Program-made: the position numbers and the translations under genes
Shown: positions 37,345-46,281 of the stretch, one piece after another
Layout of the letters: every line of letters starts with the position of its first letter
Position numbering within the stretch: the first letter of the stretch is position 1
The notes under the pieces: model-generated
Databases searched by the model: none
Told to the model about the DNA's origin: nothing
Seen by the model: the letters and a program-made list of their open reading frames with translations, nothing else
Origin: Promethearchaeota archaeon
GTDB taxonomy: Archaea; Asgardarchaeota; Lokiarchaeia; Sigyniarchaeales; SOKP01
Length of the DNA: 64,000 nucleotides
NCBI GenBank assembly: GCA_016839705.1
Contig: JAEOTR010000041.1
Span: 1 to 64,000, forward strand
Direction: 5' to 3'

Positions 37345-38445
37345 ATGGAGCATAAAAACTTAACATTGGAAGATGATGAAAAGTTAATAGAGAATATTAT
37401 GAATGATCTGGAAATGAGATATATTGTTCTTTTTCTCTATGTAATAAGAAATGATTTACTTAAAGATTTGAGCGATAAAACTCTTATTGAATCCTATGAA
37501 AGAATTCTAGTATTAGATGAAATATATAAAAACAATATTGTTAACTTTTGGGAGGATGAATTTATTGATGTATATATTGATCTAGGATTAATAAAAAACA
37601 TTCGCAGTAAAAGAGAATTTGATCAAAAAGATGACGATTTTATGATTAAATTAGGGGAAGAAACAATAACTATTGAAGAGGATACGATTTCTGTTCCTGA
37701 TGATACATTATTTTTAATCATTAACAAAAAATTTAAGGATTTAACAAGGAGAAATTTTAATTTAGCTCTCACAAGATTAAAGGGAGTAAGGTGTGAAAAA
37801 AGCAGTGTTATACACTCATTAATATTTGAAATTGGCGAACATGATTACACACTTTCAAATGATTTGTATTATATTTTAGATCAATTTGGAAATATTTATC
37901 AAGCTATTAAAATAGAGATTACAATAGAAGGCTTTTATCAAAGATTTAAAGATATTGAGGAGAAAGTTAACGATTTCATTAAGATTTTTAATCCGGTGTT
38001 AAATACTAAACCCCTTTTAAAAAAAATAAATAGTGCTATTGCGGAAGATAAAGAAATTATAAATTACTTAAAGGATGAGAAGGTTGAACTCCCAGAAAAA
38101 TTTAATTTTGGGAAAATAAGTAGAGAAAATCCATTATTTAAGAATTGGAATTCACAATTAATCTCACTGCTTAAGTTAAGATATCAAATGATGCAAATTG
38201 AAGAAAGAATAGTGGGATTAAAAGGCAAGTATTCAGGTAAGGAAAAAGAATTTACATACCTTGAATTTGTTGAGCGGGTTACCTATAATGAAGATAATTT
38301 ATTAGATGATATTCAGAAATCATTAGTCGAGTATAGGAAAGAATTAGTTGAAATAAGTGAGCAAATTTCAAAAGTAACAAAGAAAGAAATAAAATTATTA
38401 AATTTAGATTATGAAAGGTTATTAATAACTAGTGATGATGACTAA
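37345..38445 (+). CDS. Unknown-operon gene 1: acidic helical protein
   Basis: 366 residues, not recognised. The N-terminal 100 residues are helical with a possible winged-helix shape (LFLYVIRNDLLKDLSDKTLIESYERILVLDEIYKN). Residues about 95-200 are strand-rich (GEETITIEEDTISVPDDTLFLIIN). The C-terminal 140 residues include a coiled coil (LKLRYQMMQIEERIVGLKGKYSGKEKE). It is the first of eight genes on the same strand to 46263, with only 2 bp between it and the next. The promoter should be in the approximately 190-bp spacer shared with the divergent elf1. ATG start. Confidence 0.6.
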   Translation: MEHKNLTLEDDEKLIENIMNDLEMRYIVLFLYVIRNDLLKDLSDKTLIESYERILVLDEIYKNNIVNFWEDEFIDVYIDLGLIKNIRSKREFDQKDDDFMIKLGEETITIEEDTISVPDDTLFLIINKKFKDLTRRNFNLALTRLKGVRCEKSSVIHSLIFEIGEHDYTLSNDLYYILDQFGNIYQAIKIEITIEGFYQRFKDIEEKVNDFIKIFNPVLNTKPLLKKINSAIAEDKEIINYLKDEKVELPEKFNFGKISRENPLFKNWNSQLISLLKLRYQMMQIEERIVGLKGKYSGKEKEFTYLEFVERVTYNEDNLLDDIQKSLVEYRKELVEISEQISKVTKKEIKLLNLDYERLLITSDDD

Positions 38446-38447
38446 TA

Positions 38448-39416
38448 TTGAATTGCCCATCTTGTAATATTGAAATGAAGTCGTTAGTTGCTGGGATTTT
38501 TCAATGCCCGCAGTGTAAAAAAATTATTAAGGAGAAGGGAGAGGAAACTCAAGATCAAGAAAAGTCAAAAATTGAAATGGGAGATTTTTATGAAGGAGAA
38601 TATTTTCATAAAAATGCCAGTTTAAACAAACAATTTGAAATTTGCGAAAAAGGAATTATTATTGATAAAACAGGAAATCGCATATTTGCGGCATTAATTT
38701 GCCATAGTGCTTATTTTAAAGAGGAGAAATATGTTAGATTGTCTTGGTGGAAGAATTTTCAGCATGCGGGTATGTTTAAAATCTATGATAAAAATGTTCT
38801 TTCAAACACGATTAGTGCTTTAGAAAAAATCCAGGAAACTTTTAATGACATTTGGGATTGGAGTGGAAAATATGGGAAAAAAGAGCCTAAAACAGATGAA
38901 GAGCTGGAAAAAGAAAAGAATTTGGAAATCATCAAATATAGAATATTAGAGAACCGAACCTGTCCTAGATGCTTAAAAAAAATGGATAAAAAGAAATCTC
39001 ATTATGAATGTCAACATTGTGGTGAGATTGTTATTTTAGAAGGATATAATCAACCTATTTTTAATATTAGTCCTGAAGATCTTGATTTGCATTTTCATGG
39101 AAATTTTCCCATAAATTTTTATTTACCCGTTAGTGGAATAACCATTAAATGGCTAATGGGGGAATGGAAAGCCATAGTAGTTATATATTCAAAAGACAAC
39201 CCCAATAAAAAGTGGCTAAGGTTTTATTGGTGGGTAAGAGATCTGAGTAATATCTTAAAATATGGTCAAAGAGAAATGGGAGAAGGTACTCAAATGGGTT
39301 GGAAAGTTCAAAGAGGAATTTCATCACCAAATATTTATGATAAAAAACAAATTATGAAATTAATAAAAGCTCTTAGAAAAATATCAGCAGAATTGAATTG
39401 GGAAATCTCACAATAA
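38448..39416 (+). CDS. Unknown-operon gene 2: duplicated zinc-ribbon protein
   Basis: 322 residues with an internal duplication. Each half starts with a four-cysteine ribbon (CPSC/CPQC at the N-terminus; CPRC/CQHC at about 168-191), then a beta-rich unit ending in a helix. Matching elements are KYVRLSWWKN and KWLRFYWWVR, then IYDKNVLSNTISALEKI and IYDKKQIMKLIKALRKI. The beta-strand plus helix ending recalls PC4-type single-strand DNA-binding domains, but this is only a shape resemblance. TTG start follows the previous stop by 2 bp, indicating coupled translation. Confidence 0.65.
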   Translation: MNCPSCNIEMKSLVAGIFQCPQCKKIIKEKGEETQDQEKSKIEMGDFYEGEYFHKNASLNKQFEICEKGIIIDKTGNRIFAALICHSAYFKEEKYVRLSWWKNFQHAGMFKIYDKNVLSNTISALEKIQETFNDIWDWSGKYGKKEPKTDEELEKEKNLEIIKYRILENRTCPRCLKKMDKKKSHYECQHCGEIVILEGYNQPIFNISPEDLDLHFHGNFPINFYLPVSGITIKWLMGEWKAIVVIYSKDNPNKKWLRFYWWVRDLSNILKYGQREMGEGTQMGWKVQRGISSPNIYDKKQIMKLIKALRKISAELNWEISQ

Positions 39417-39442
39417 TAATTATGTAAATTGGAGTTGCTATT

Positions 39443-40582
39443 ATGGAGGAAATTCAGGACACAACATGGAAAACATTAATGAAGGATTTTGAGAATGGCC
39501 TTGAAGTAGCTACAGCGGAATTGCAAAAACGAGATGTAGAAAATATTCCTGGAGCAAAGGAAGCATTAATTCAAAGGTTATCTAATATGAAACTTCATTT
39601 TCCCAAAAATAATGGAGAAATTTTTTTGAAATCGATAAATGAAACAATCCAAAACGCATTTTTCCCCAATACAAAAAACTTTACTGAGGCTTTTGAAAAG
39701 ATCTTGAAATCAAGAACTCATGAGCAAGATTTCATAATTAATGAATTACTAAATGGATTTGTGGCATCAAAAGCAAAGGCAATTGCTTCTGGTACGCAAG
39801 GACCAATTATAGATAGAATGGTTGAAGCTTTTAGTAAAAGAAGTGATTTTCATATTGTTGATTATCAATTTTTTGCGATGTTCGGGGATCCGAATAAACC
39901 TCGCCATTATATAAAAAAACAACTTGAAGAATTGGTGAATATGTTTGGACTCGTTTCAAAAGAACTTGTCATAGAGAAAGACGTGAGAAGGAGCGAGGAA
40001 AAGATATACACTTTTTATACTTTTCCCGATGATATCATAGGAATACTTGAAGAAAAATATTTAACAATCGATCCTGATTTGGGATATGCTTATGTATCTG
40101 AGGGATTTGATAGGAATGTCTTTATTTGTATGTTTCTTGCTAATATTACCATAAATAGAGATGATCTGGATAAAATTGGAGGGTCTTTTACTATTAATGG
40201 AATTTCTGCTATTTTTGCATTAATTTTATTATTAAGTTTTATGCCTAAACTATCAGTCGATGAAACAAATCCCATTTTGAATGATCCTAGTTTTGATGCA
40301 AATAACATGAGTGTTATTCCAAAATCTTGGATGATGAAACAAGTGTTGGAACCCTTATTTGACCCACTGATCAAAATCATCGCATATAGAGTGGGAGGAG
40401 GCCTTTGGTTATCAAAAATTATAGATTCTGAGATTAACAAAAAAATTCATCAACAAATAAGATTTCTTATTAAAGATGTAAATAAGTGGATCTTAGGAAA
40501 TTTATGTAGAGTCGAGATACCTATTTTTGTCGAAATCTCAAATATATTTACTGAAATTTTAGTAGGATATGATGAAGAATAA
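39443..40582 (+). CDS. Unknown-operon gene 3
   Basis: 379 residues, no family recognised. Mostly helical. A segment at about 150-205 (HIVDYQFFAMFGDPNKPRHYIKKQLEELVNMFGLVSKELVIEKD) has the shape of a winged helix with a beta wing. A hydrophobic stretch at about 253-267 (GISAIFALILLLSFM) is probably a buried helix rather than a membrane segment. The start is ATG with GGAG upstream, 26 bp after the preceding gene. The operon position argues for a structural subunit of the same complex. Confidence 0.55.
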   Translation: MEEIQDTTWKTLMKDFENGLEVATAELQKRDVENIPGAKEALIQRLSNMKLHFPKNNGEIFLKSINETIQNAFFPNTKNFTEAFEKILKSRTHEQDFIINELLNGFVASKAKAIASGTQGPIIDRMVEAFSKRSDFHIVDYQFFAMFGDPNKPRHYIKKQLEELVNMFGLVSKELVIEKDVRRSEEKIYTFYTFPDDIIGILEEKYLTIDPDLGYAYVSEGFDRNVFICMFLANITINRDDLDKIGGSFTINGISAIFALILLLSFMPKLSVDETNPILNDPSFDANNMSVIPKSWMMKQVLEPLFDPLIKIIAYRVGGGLWLSKIIDSEINKKIHQQIRFLIKDVNKWILGNLCRVEIPIFVEISNIFTEILVGYDEE

Positions 40583-40608
40583 GATTATGAGGAGTGCCTA
40601 GTTTATAG

Positions 40609-41913
40609 ATGAGTTACCAAAAAAAAAGTAGTAGAACCATTAAACCTGGAAGGAAGAGAGAAAAGTGGACAGATATTCTTCCGAGATATCTAACATTCAT
40701 TAGCCATATGCGTCCTATATTAAGAGAAACTCGAAGAATCATAATTGAACTAGATGCTGATTTGTTATTCGATACAGAAATTTTAGATAAAATTCGTCAA
40801 GAGGAGGAAAAAAGAAATATTCGCAAAGTAAGAGCACTTTCCGAATTTTCAGCTATGTATAGATCAAATGTGTATGATATTATTAAAGATTTCATCATTA
40901 AATATCGAGAAGAAATTCAAATAATAGATATTAAAGATTATATTATAGAGTTTCTACATGAGTCTGTTAATGCTTTAAATGTCTTACAACACATAACTAA
41001 CCCTGATGAACGTGACATAGAGAATACGTATCTATATCAATTAGTAAAATTTATCGAAGAGATCATATTTCCCAGAGGTTCAAACTTAAAAATCATTTAT
41101 GAAAAGTTATTAGAAAATTCATTAAATTATTATGAATGTCAAAGACATATTTTACAACCCCATACTTATTATAGGGAAAAATTAGAGAGTCTTGATTATT
41201 TTGAAATTCCGGGAATATCACCAAAAGTATATCAAATTATTAATAACATTACCTCCCTTTACAATTTAGATCCTAATTTTGGGGAATTTCCTGAGAGGGA
41301 AAACCATGAAATCCCTATGATTTTAAAAAATGACGTCTTCTTGCCATATATTGATTCTATTGCCAATGCTGAGGAAGAAGCCATAGAAAGAATTGCTGAG
41401 CGATTAGGATTAAGATTAGTAGATGGTATATTTCTTGCACCACATGAGGATTTTGTAAATATTCTCCTTGAAAATAATTATCTACGTGAAAATAAGCAAT
41501 CAGATGGAAAAATAAGGTTGCTACCTCAATTCAGTAATGAAACACTGATAATTTATTATTTAGCTTTCTCATCACAGCGAAGAGGGTTTTTATCCAAAGA
41601 GTTGGTAAATTGGATTTCAATGAATTTTGCCTTTCTTGTTTATATGGGTATTCTGAAGTGGAAATTATCAGACGAGAATATTTTTTATACTATTTTTAAA
41701 GATTTACAAACAAATGAAAAGATATTACCATATTTAATGAAGCTTATATGTTTTCCTAATTATTTAGGAGTAGATAAGATGAAGATCAGAGATTCAGTTC
41801 AATATCGTAAAGAAATTTTTAATTTCATTGGATCTCAGATTGATAACCTTAAAGATTTTATAAATGAAATTGCTAATTTCTGTATGAAATTTGATAAAAG
41901 AAATAACGAATAA
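40609..41913 (+). CDS. Unknown-operon gene 4
   Basis: 434 residues, no family recognised. A basic N-terminus (KKKSSRTIKPGRKREKW) is followed by a nearly all-helical body. The arginine-rich start could bind nucleic acid. The central FPRGSNLKIIYEKLLENSLNYYECQRH and the C-terminal LAFSSQRRGFLSKELVNWISMNFAFLVYMGILKW are hydrophobic helix pairs suited to subunit contacts. ATG start 26 bp after gene 3. Confidence 0.55.
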   Translation: MSYQKKSSRTIKPGRKREKWTDILPRYLTFISHMRPILRETRRIIIELDADLLFDTEILDKIRQEEEKRNIRKVRALSEFSAMYRSNVYDIIKDFIIKYREEIQIIDIKDYIIEFLHESVNALNVLQHITNPDERDIENTYLYQLVKFIEEIIFPRGSNLKIIYEKLLENSLNYYECQRHILQPHTYYREKLESLDYFEIPGISPKVYQIINNITSLYNLDPNFGEFPERENHEIPMILKNDVFLPYIDSIANAEEEAIERIAERLGLRLVDGIFLAPHEDFVNILLENNYLRENKQSDGKIRLLPQFSNETLIIYYLAFSSQRRGFLSKELVNWISMNFAFLVYMGILKWKLSDENIFYTIFKDLQTNEKILPYLMKLICFPNYLGVDKMKIRDSVQYRKEIFNFIGSQIDNLKDFINEIANFCMKFDKRNNE

Positions 41914-41936
41914 ATTATAATAAGAGTGGAGTAAAA

Positions 41937-43046
41937 ATGAGTAAAAAAAAAGAGGATAATGGCGTAATCATTACCTATACGGATGATGTTATTAAGGAAC
42001 GTCTAGGTAAATATGGGGCAGTTTATTTTTCTGCAGATATCAAAGAATCTGTAGAAGATATTTTAGGGAATGAAGTTAAGAAGGAATTACTAGACGATTT
42101 CTTTAAAGCTTTAATGAAGTATGACGAATTTATGGAACAATTAAAAAATACAAAATTAAATCCTAATTTAACAGTACTTTTATATGGTCCTCCAGGTACT
42201 GGTAAAACATCATTAACAAGAGGATTTGCTAAGAAATATAATATTCCCTTATGTGTTGTAGAATCTGATAGACTTGTATCTCCATTACTCGGAGATACGA
42301 TAAAAAATATAAGAGGTGTTGTTGAACTTGCATCAGAAATTTCAAAGGATAGAGGAGCTTTTATTCTTTTTTTTGATGAAATTGATGCTATTGGTTCTGA
42401 AAGATCTAATATTCACGAAGTTGGAGAAATTAAACGCGCGGTAATATCTTTTCTACAAGTTATTGACAGAGTTAATTATGAGGGTGTACCATTAGCGATA
42501 TTTGGAGCAACTAACCATCAACATCAACTTGATTCTGCGATATGGCGTCGTTTCACCTTCCATTTCAGATTTGACTTCCCTAATTACCAATTGCGAAAAA
42601 AGATAATTGAATCTTTTCTCGATAAGATAAAAGATGCAAAAATAGGCATCGATAATTCCATATTTACAAATTTGAATTCCGAATATGATGAAATACAAAC
42701 AATACATAAAAATTTAGAAAATAAACTAGGGCATAAAATTTCTGAGTTTGATGATGATATGTTATGGGATGAGATCACCAAAAAACATAAGAGGGAGGGT
42801 CTGTTAAAATTGACTTATGGTTATTCTGGGTCTGATATTGAAAGAGGAACAAGAGTGGCATTATTTAAGGCAATTAATGCGGAACTTCTTACCCATGATA
42901 TTTTCTATAACTCCCTAAGACTAGTTGGAGGCACTGCTATTCATGTTCAAAGACAAGACATACTGAGTAGTGATAGAAATTTAGCAAGAGGAACCAGAAA
43001 TTCTAAGGAAGAACGAAAAGATTTACCCTCTCCCCCCGAAATTTAG
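41937..43046 (+). CDS. Unknown-operon gene 5: AAA+ ATPase
   Basis: 369 residues with a single classical AAA domain. Walker A is GPPGTGKTS (about 84-92), Walker B FILFFDEIDAIG (about 142-153), sensor-1 region FGATNHQHQLDSAI (Asn about 193) and an arginine pair WRRF (about 203-206) at the arginine-finger position. All parts for ATP hydrolysis and ring assembly are present. The C-terminal 40 residues are disordered and end in PSPPEI. The insertion between the large and small lid subdomains (about 225-265) is longer than usual. It is the only intact ATPase in this operon, so it probably drives the system. ATG start, GGAG upstream. Confidence 0.9.
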   Translation: MSKKKEDNGVIITYTDDVIKERLGKYGAVYFSADIKESVEDILGNEVKKELLDDFFKALMKYDEFMEQLKNTKLNPNLTVLLYGPPGTGKTSLTRGFAKKYNIPLCVVESDRLVSPLLGDTIKNIRGVVELASEISKDRGAFILFFDEIDAIGSERSNIHEVGEIKRAVISFLQVIDRVNYEGVPLAIFGATNHQHQLDSAIWRRFTFHFRFDFPNYQLRKKIIESFLDKIKDAKIGIDNSIFTNLNSEYDEIQTIHKNLENKLGHKISEFDDDMLWDEITKKHKREGLLKLTYGYSGSDIERGTRVALFKAINAELLTHDIFYNSLRLVGGTAIHVQRQDILSSDRNLARGTRNSKEERKDLPSPPEI

Positions 43047-43070
43047 TGATATTAAATATATTGACTTGCT

Positions 43071-44111
43071 ATGAAAGAAAATCAAGTATTTAATCTTGAA
43101 AAGATTAAGGACCTCACCGCTTCTATTGATGTGCTCCAAGCTAGAGTTCATCAATTAACAGAAAAATCGTTGAAAGCTGAAACCTGGAAAAAATTATTGA
43201 TAGAAAGTTTTTCAGGAGAAAATAATCTTTCTCAAACTGATATTATCTCAGATTTATTAGTAAATATAAGCAAAAAGTTACAAAAAATTGCGAGGGAAAA
43301 TATTGGTCAATTTTTAAACTTTCAAGAAGGATTAATAAGAAAATATAAAGAAATCAACCAGCAGAAATTAAAGAAAATAAAACTAGATGAAGATTCATTG
43401 AGAAGAATAGGTTTATTTCTAATTGAAAATAGAAATATAAGCAAGTTAATTCATCAAATTTCCTACACTCCTTCTTTAGAAGTTTCTTTATGGATAGAAA
43501 TCTTAGACTCGCTCCAACAAAACTCTTTGTTTTTAAAAATAATGAAAAGAATCGCACTATATAGAGAAAATTTAATACACGATAAACTCAAAATAGAAAT
43601 CAAAAAAATTCCTAAAGATACGGAAACATCTTTAGTAAATGAATATGAAAAAGCTTTTTTAGAAGATCCTGAGTTGTCTTTTAAGGAATTTCTTCAAATC
43701 ATCGAGAACAATTTAACTCAACAAGAATTAAAAGAAAAAAGAATATTTTTAAAAGAAGCAAAAGAAAAAGAAGAATTAGAAAATTTGAAAAAAAATCAAG
43801 AGGAACACAAAGAAACTTATAATGATTATCTCAAATTATCTGATAGTGAATTCAAGAGAAAAAGGCGTAAGAAATCTAGAGAAAAATTAAAATCCATAAC
43901 AATAGATACCAAAGAAATAAAAGAAATAGAGATTAGTGATGAAATCACTGAAAAAATTGAAAAATTTAAATCTAAGTTTGACAAAACTTTCGAAGAAAAA
44001 TATTTAATTCAAAAAGATGATGAAAAAGATCCTCTTGATCTAGTAAGGGAAAGAAAAAGAAAAAAGGAAAGTGAATACAAGCAGTATAAAGATCATTTTG
44101 AAGAAAACTAA
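43071..44111 (+). CDS. Unknown-operon gene 6: charged coiled-coil protein
   Basis: 346 residues. The N-terminal 200 residues are helical (DLTASIDVLQARVHQLTEKSLKAETW is a coiled-coil start). Residues about 225-346 are extremely rich in Lys and Glu, likely extended or coiled-coil (KEKEELENLKKNQEEHKETYNDY), with three RKRRKK-type basic patches. In an SMC-type complex such a linker protein could be the kleisin-like bridge, but no kleisin motif is visible. ATG start 25 bp after the AAA+ gene. Confidence 0.5.
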   Translation: MKENQVFNLEKIKDLTASIDVLQARVHQLTEKSLKAETWKKLLIESFSGENNLSQTDIISDLLVNISKKLQKIARENIGQFLNFQEGLIRKYKEINQQKLKKIKLDEDSLRRIGLFLIENRNISKLIHQISYTPSLEVSLWIEILDSLQQNSLFLKIMKRIALYRENLIHDKLKIEIKKIPKDTETSLVNEYEKAFLEDPELSFKEFLQIIENNLTQQELKEKRIFLKEAKEKEELENLKKNQEEHKETYNDYLKLSDSEFKRKRRKKSREKLKSITIDTKEIKEIEISDEITEKIEKFKSKFDKTFEEKYLIQKDDEKDPLDLVRERKRKKESEYKQYKDHFEEN

Positions 44112-44123
44112 TTAATAATTTAG

Positions 44124-45752
44124 AAGTGTTGTAAGATCCAGACGAAAAATTTCAAAATTTCTATTGGTTCGAAAGAGATATCAATTCAAGAAAGATACAC
44201 TCTAATTAAAGGAATAATTAAAAGAAACCAAATTGAAAATTTAAAAAATGAAGCTTTCACTGGAGTTCTAAAAGAATTAAATATAATTTCTCTTGACAAA
44301 TTCATTAATCTCTATCAAGGTCGATCTGATAAATTCAACAAACTAGAGAAATCTCTTGAAATATTGAATCTATTTGAAGAATTTAATAATATTCTGGAAA
44401 AAAATATTGAAACTATTTCTCAATATTTCGAATTTATCCAATCTATGATTCTGATATTAAGATCGAAGATACTCCTAAAAAATAGAGAACAATTATTAAA
44501 AGAATTAGAAATTACAGAAAGGTTTAAACAATCTAGCGACGTTAAAGCCATTACAAATCTTTTGCAAAAATTAAACGAGTCTATGGATGATAATAAGAAG
44601 AAAATAAAATATTTAGAAGAAGATTACTTACAACGAAAAAACCAAAATAACCAGTTTATAAAGCAAAAAACTGATTTTATCTCAAGGATACAAGAACTAA
44701 CTCAACTAAAAAAAAGTTGTTTTAGTCAAATTAATAAAATCACTCGAGAGATGTCGGGGAATTCTATAGACAAGAAAGAGAAATTAAATGGAATAATTGA
44801 AATTGATAATAATATGACTAATGCTCAAAAAATAAGAGCTCTCCAAACGAAGGCAAAAGAAGTACAAATTGAGATTAGGGAACTCAATTCAAATCTAGGT
44901 GACTTGAATTTAAGATATGAAGAGTTTAATCCGATTTATCAGACTTATAAACAGGACTACAATAATCTTATTGAAATTATTAATAATGATGCAAATAAAA
45001 TTGAGGAATTGCAATTTAAGCTTAGAGAGGAGGTTAAAGAAAGTGAAAACGATAGTTCCCAGACCTATGATGACCTTGATTTGAAGTCAATACGATCAAA
45101 ACAAGAAATTGAAGAAGCTATTAAAAATACGACTTCTGAGATAAAATCACTATCAATTCCCAATAATTTAATTAACTCTAAAAACCCAGAAGATTTATCA
45201 CTTGTAATAGAAAAGTTAAATCATTTTAATGATACAGCAAGCACTTTGGAGAAAGATGTTAGAATAAGTAAGGAAGAAGCTGAACTTGAGGAGATTTTTG
45301 AATCTTTTCAAAAGTTAGAGATGGTTATTTCTGATCTTGAACATCTTATTAATATCTTTTTATCGAAAATTAATCTAGAATCACATTTCCAAATTCTATT
45401 AAATGATAATAATAAGATGTTTTATATTCAATCATCTTTTACTCGGAATAATAAAGAAAAACTTATTTTCGATAAATTAACTACCCCAGAGAAGATATTT
45501 TTTATTATTATCTATTTTATTTCAATCGAAATCCAACTTAAAAATAACAATATAGTTTTTTCAAATCAATTTATACCAAGTAATTATAATAAAGCAGGTT
45601 CCATTTATAGAACAATTAGAAAAATAATCCCTCTTTTTGAAAGTGAGGATTTTTCAGAATTTAACTTAATATTTATTCTATCAAATTTAGAAATGAAAAA
45701 AGAAATTAAAAATTTAAAAATAATAACGATTCAAGAAAGTAGTGAAACTTAG
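44124..45752 (+). CDS. Unknown-operon gene 7: SMC-like coiled-coil protein with degenerate ATPase head; start unresolved
   Basis: The frame is open from 44124 to 45752 (up to 542 residues). Its beginning, TKNFKISIGSKEISIQERYTLIKG, lines up by eye with SMC/Rad50 N-termini (NFKSF... then a Walker A), but the P-loop is replaced by GIIKRNQIENL. A coiled coil spans about residues 150-340. The C-terminus KLTTPEKIFFIIIYF replaces the LSGGEK signature and IVFSNQF the Walker B. So the head appears non-catalytic. No ATG, GTG or TTG occurs in frame before TTG at 44364, which would lose the head. Removing one T at 44132 would give GTG TTG AAG ATC, an ideal start, so a sequencing indel or an unusual AUC/AUU start is likely. 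Confidence 0.6.
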   Translation, partial: KCCKIQTKNFKISIGSKEISIQERYTLIKGIIKRNQIENLKNEAFTGVLKELNIISLDKFINLYQGRSDKFNKLEKSLEILNLFEEFNNILEKNIETISQYFEFIQSMILILRSKILLKNREQLLKELEITERFKQSSDVKAITNLLQKLNESMDDNKKKIKYLEEDYLQRKNQNNQFIKQKTDFISRIQELTQLKKSCFSQINKITREMSGNSIDKKEKLNGIIEIDNNMTNAQKIRALQTKAKEVQIEIRELNSNLGDLNLRYEEFNPIYQTYKQDYNNLIEIINNDANKIEELQFKLREEVKESENDSSQTYDDLDLKSIRSKQEIEEAIKNTTSEIKSLSIPNNLINSKNPEDLSLVIEKLNHFNDTASTLEKDVRISKEEAELEEIFESFQKLEMVISDLEHLINIFLSKINLESHFQILLNDNNKMFYIQSSFTRNNKEKLIFDKLTTPEKIFFIIIYFISIEIQLKNNNIVFSNQFIPSNYNKAGSIYRTIRKIIPLFESEDFSEFNLIFILSNLEMKKEIKNLKIITIQESSET

Positions 45753-45753
45753 A

Positions 45754-46263
45754 ATGGAATTGGAAAATGTTGAAGAAGTAATAAGGAATGTTACTAAAAT
45801 TATCTTAACTAATCCCCAAAAAATGATAAGAGAAGAAGATTTGAAAAATTTGAGCAGAGATTTTAACTTTGATTTTGTAATGAGTCAAATTTATGTAAAA
45901 TTACAAGATATTGGTTTTGAATTAATCAAAACAACATTTCTTGAACAAAAATTTTATATTTTAACCTCTGAGGGTAAGGATGATAATGTTACACCATCGC
46001 AATACGGTACTTTAGCTTTAATAGTTGCTCTAAGCAAAGAAGTTGATGAGAATATAAAAATTGAGGATTTAAAAGAGATTTTTGCTGAAACATGGGATAG
46101 TGACATTCAATTTTTAATTGATAATGATTATCTTAGAAAATTTGAAGAACTAGGGATAATAAAAGTGGCACCATTGGGGAAAGCTATCATGAAAAATATC
46201 ATTGGCGATATCCAATTAAAGAATTTACTAGAGTTGTTTAAGGAAGACCATCAAAATGAATAA
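45754..46263 (+). CDS. Unknown-operon gene 8: tandem winged-helix (KITE/MAGE-like) protein
   Basis: 169 residues from ATG at 45754, one base after the SMC-like stop; an in-frame GTG at 45742 would overlap it. Two winged-helix units are suggested: about 1-70 (VTKIILTNPQKMIREEDLKNLSRD, ending FYILTSEG) and about 78-150 (QYGTLALIVALSKEVDENIKIEDLKEIF, then FLIDNDYLRKFEELGIIKVAPLGKAIM). The arrangement matches KITE proteins such as ScpB, MukE and Nse3/MAGE, which pair with SMC-kleisin complexes. Nse3/MAGE gives the best visual match around the QYGTLALIVALS helix. Its stop is 18 bp from that of the convergent tnpB. Confidence 0.6.
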   Translation: MELENVEEVIRNVTKIILTNPQKMIREEDLKNLSRDFNFDFVMSQIYVKLQDIGFELIKTTFLEQKFYILTSEGKDDNVTPSQYGTLALIVALSKEVDENIKIEDLKEIFAETWDSDIQFLIDNDYLRKFEELGIIKVAPLGKAIMKNIIGDIQLKNLLELFKEDHQNE

Positions 46264-46281
46264 AATTATACTCATTTTATT

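Noticed and set aside
44136..44175. A second BHB intron at the start of the SMC-like gene
   Set aside because: A weak hairpin is present, but no two 3-nt bulges with a 4-bp helix could be drawn and no upstream exon with a start codon was found. A single-base indel explains the frame better.
44160..44180. tRNA T-loop-like ggttcgaa
   Set aside because: No pairing T-stem, acceptor or anticodon arm around it.
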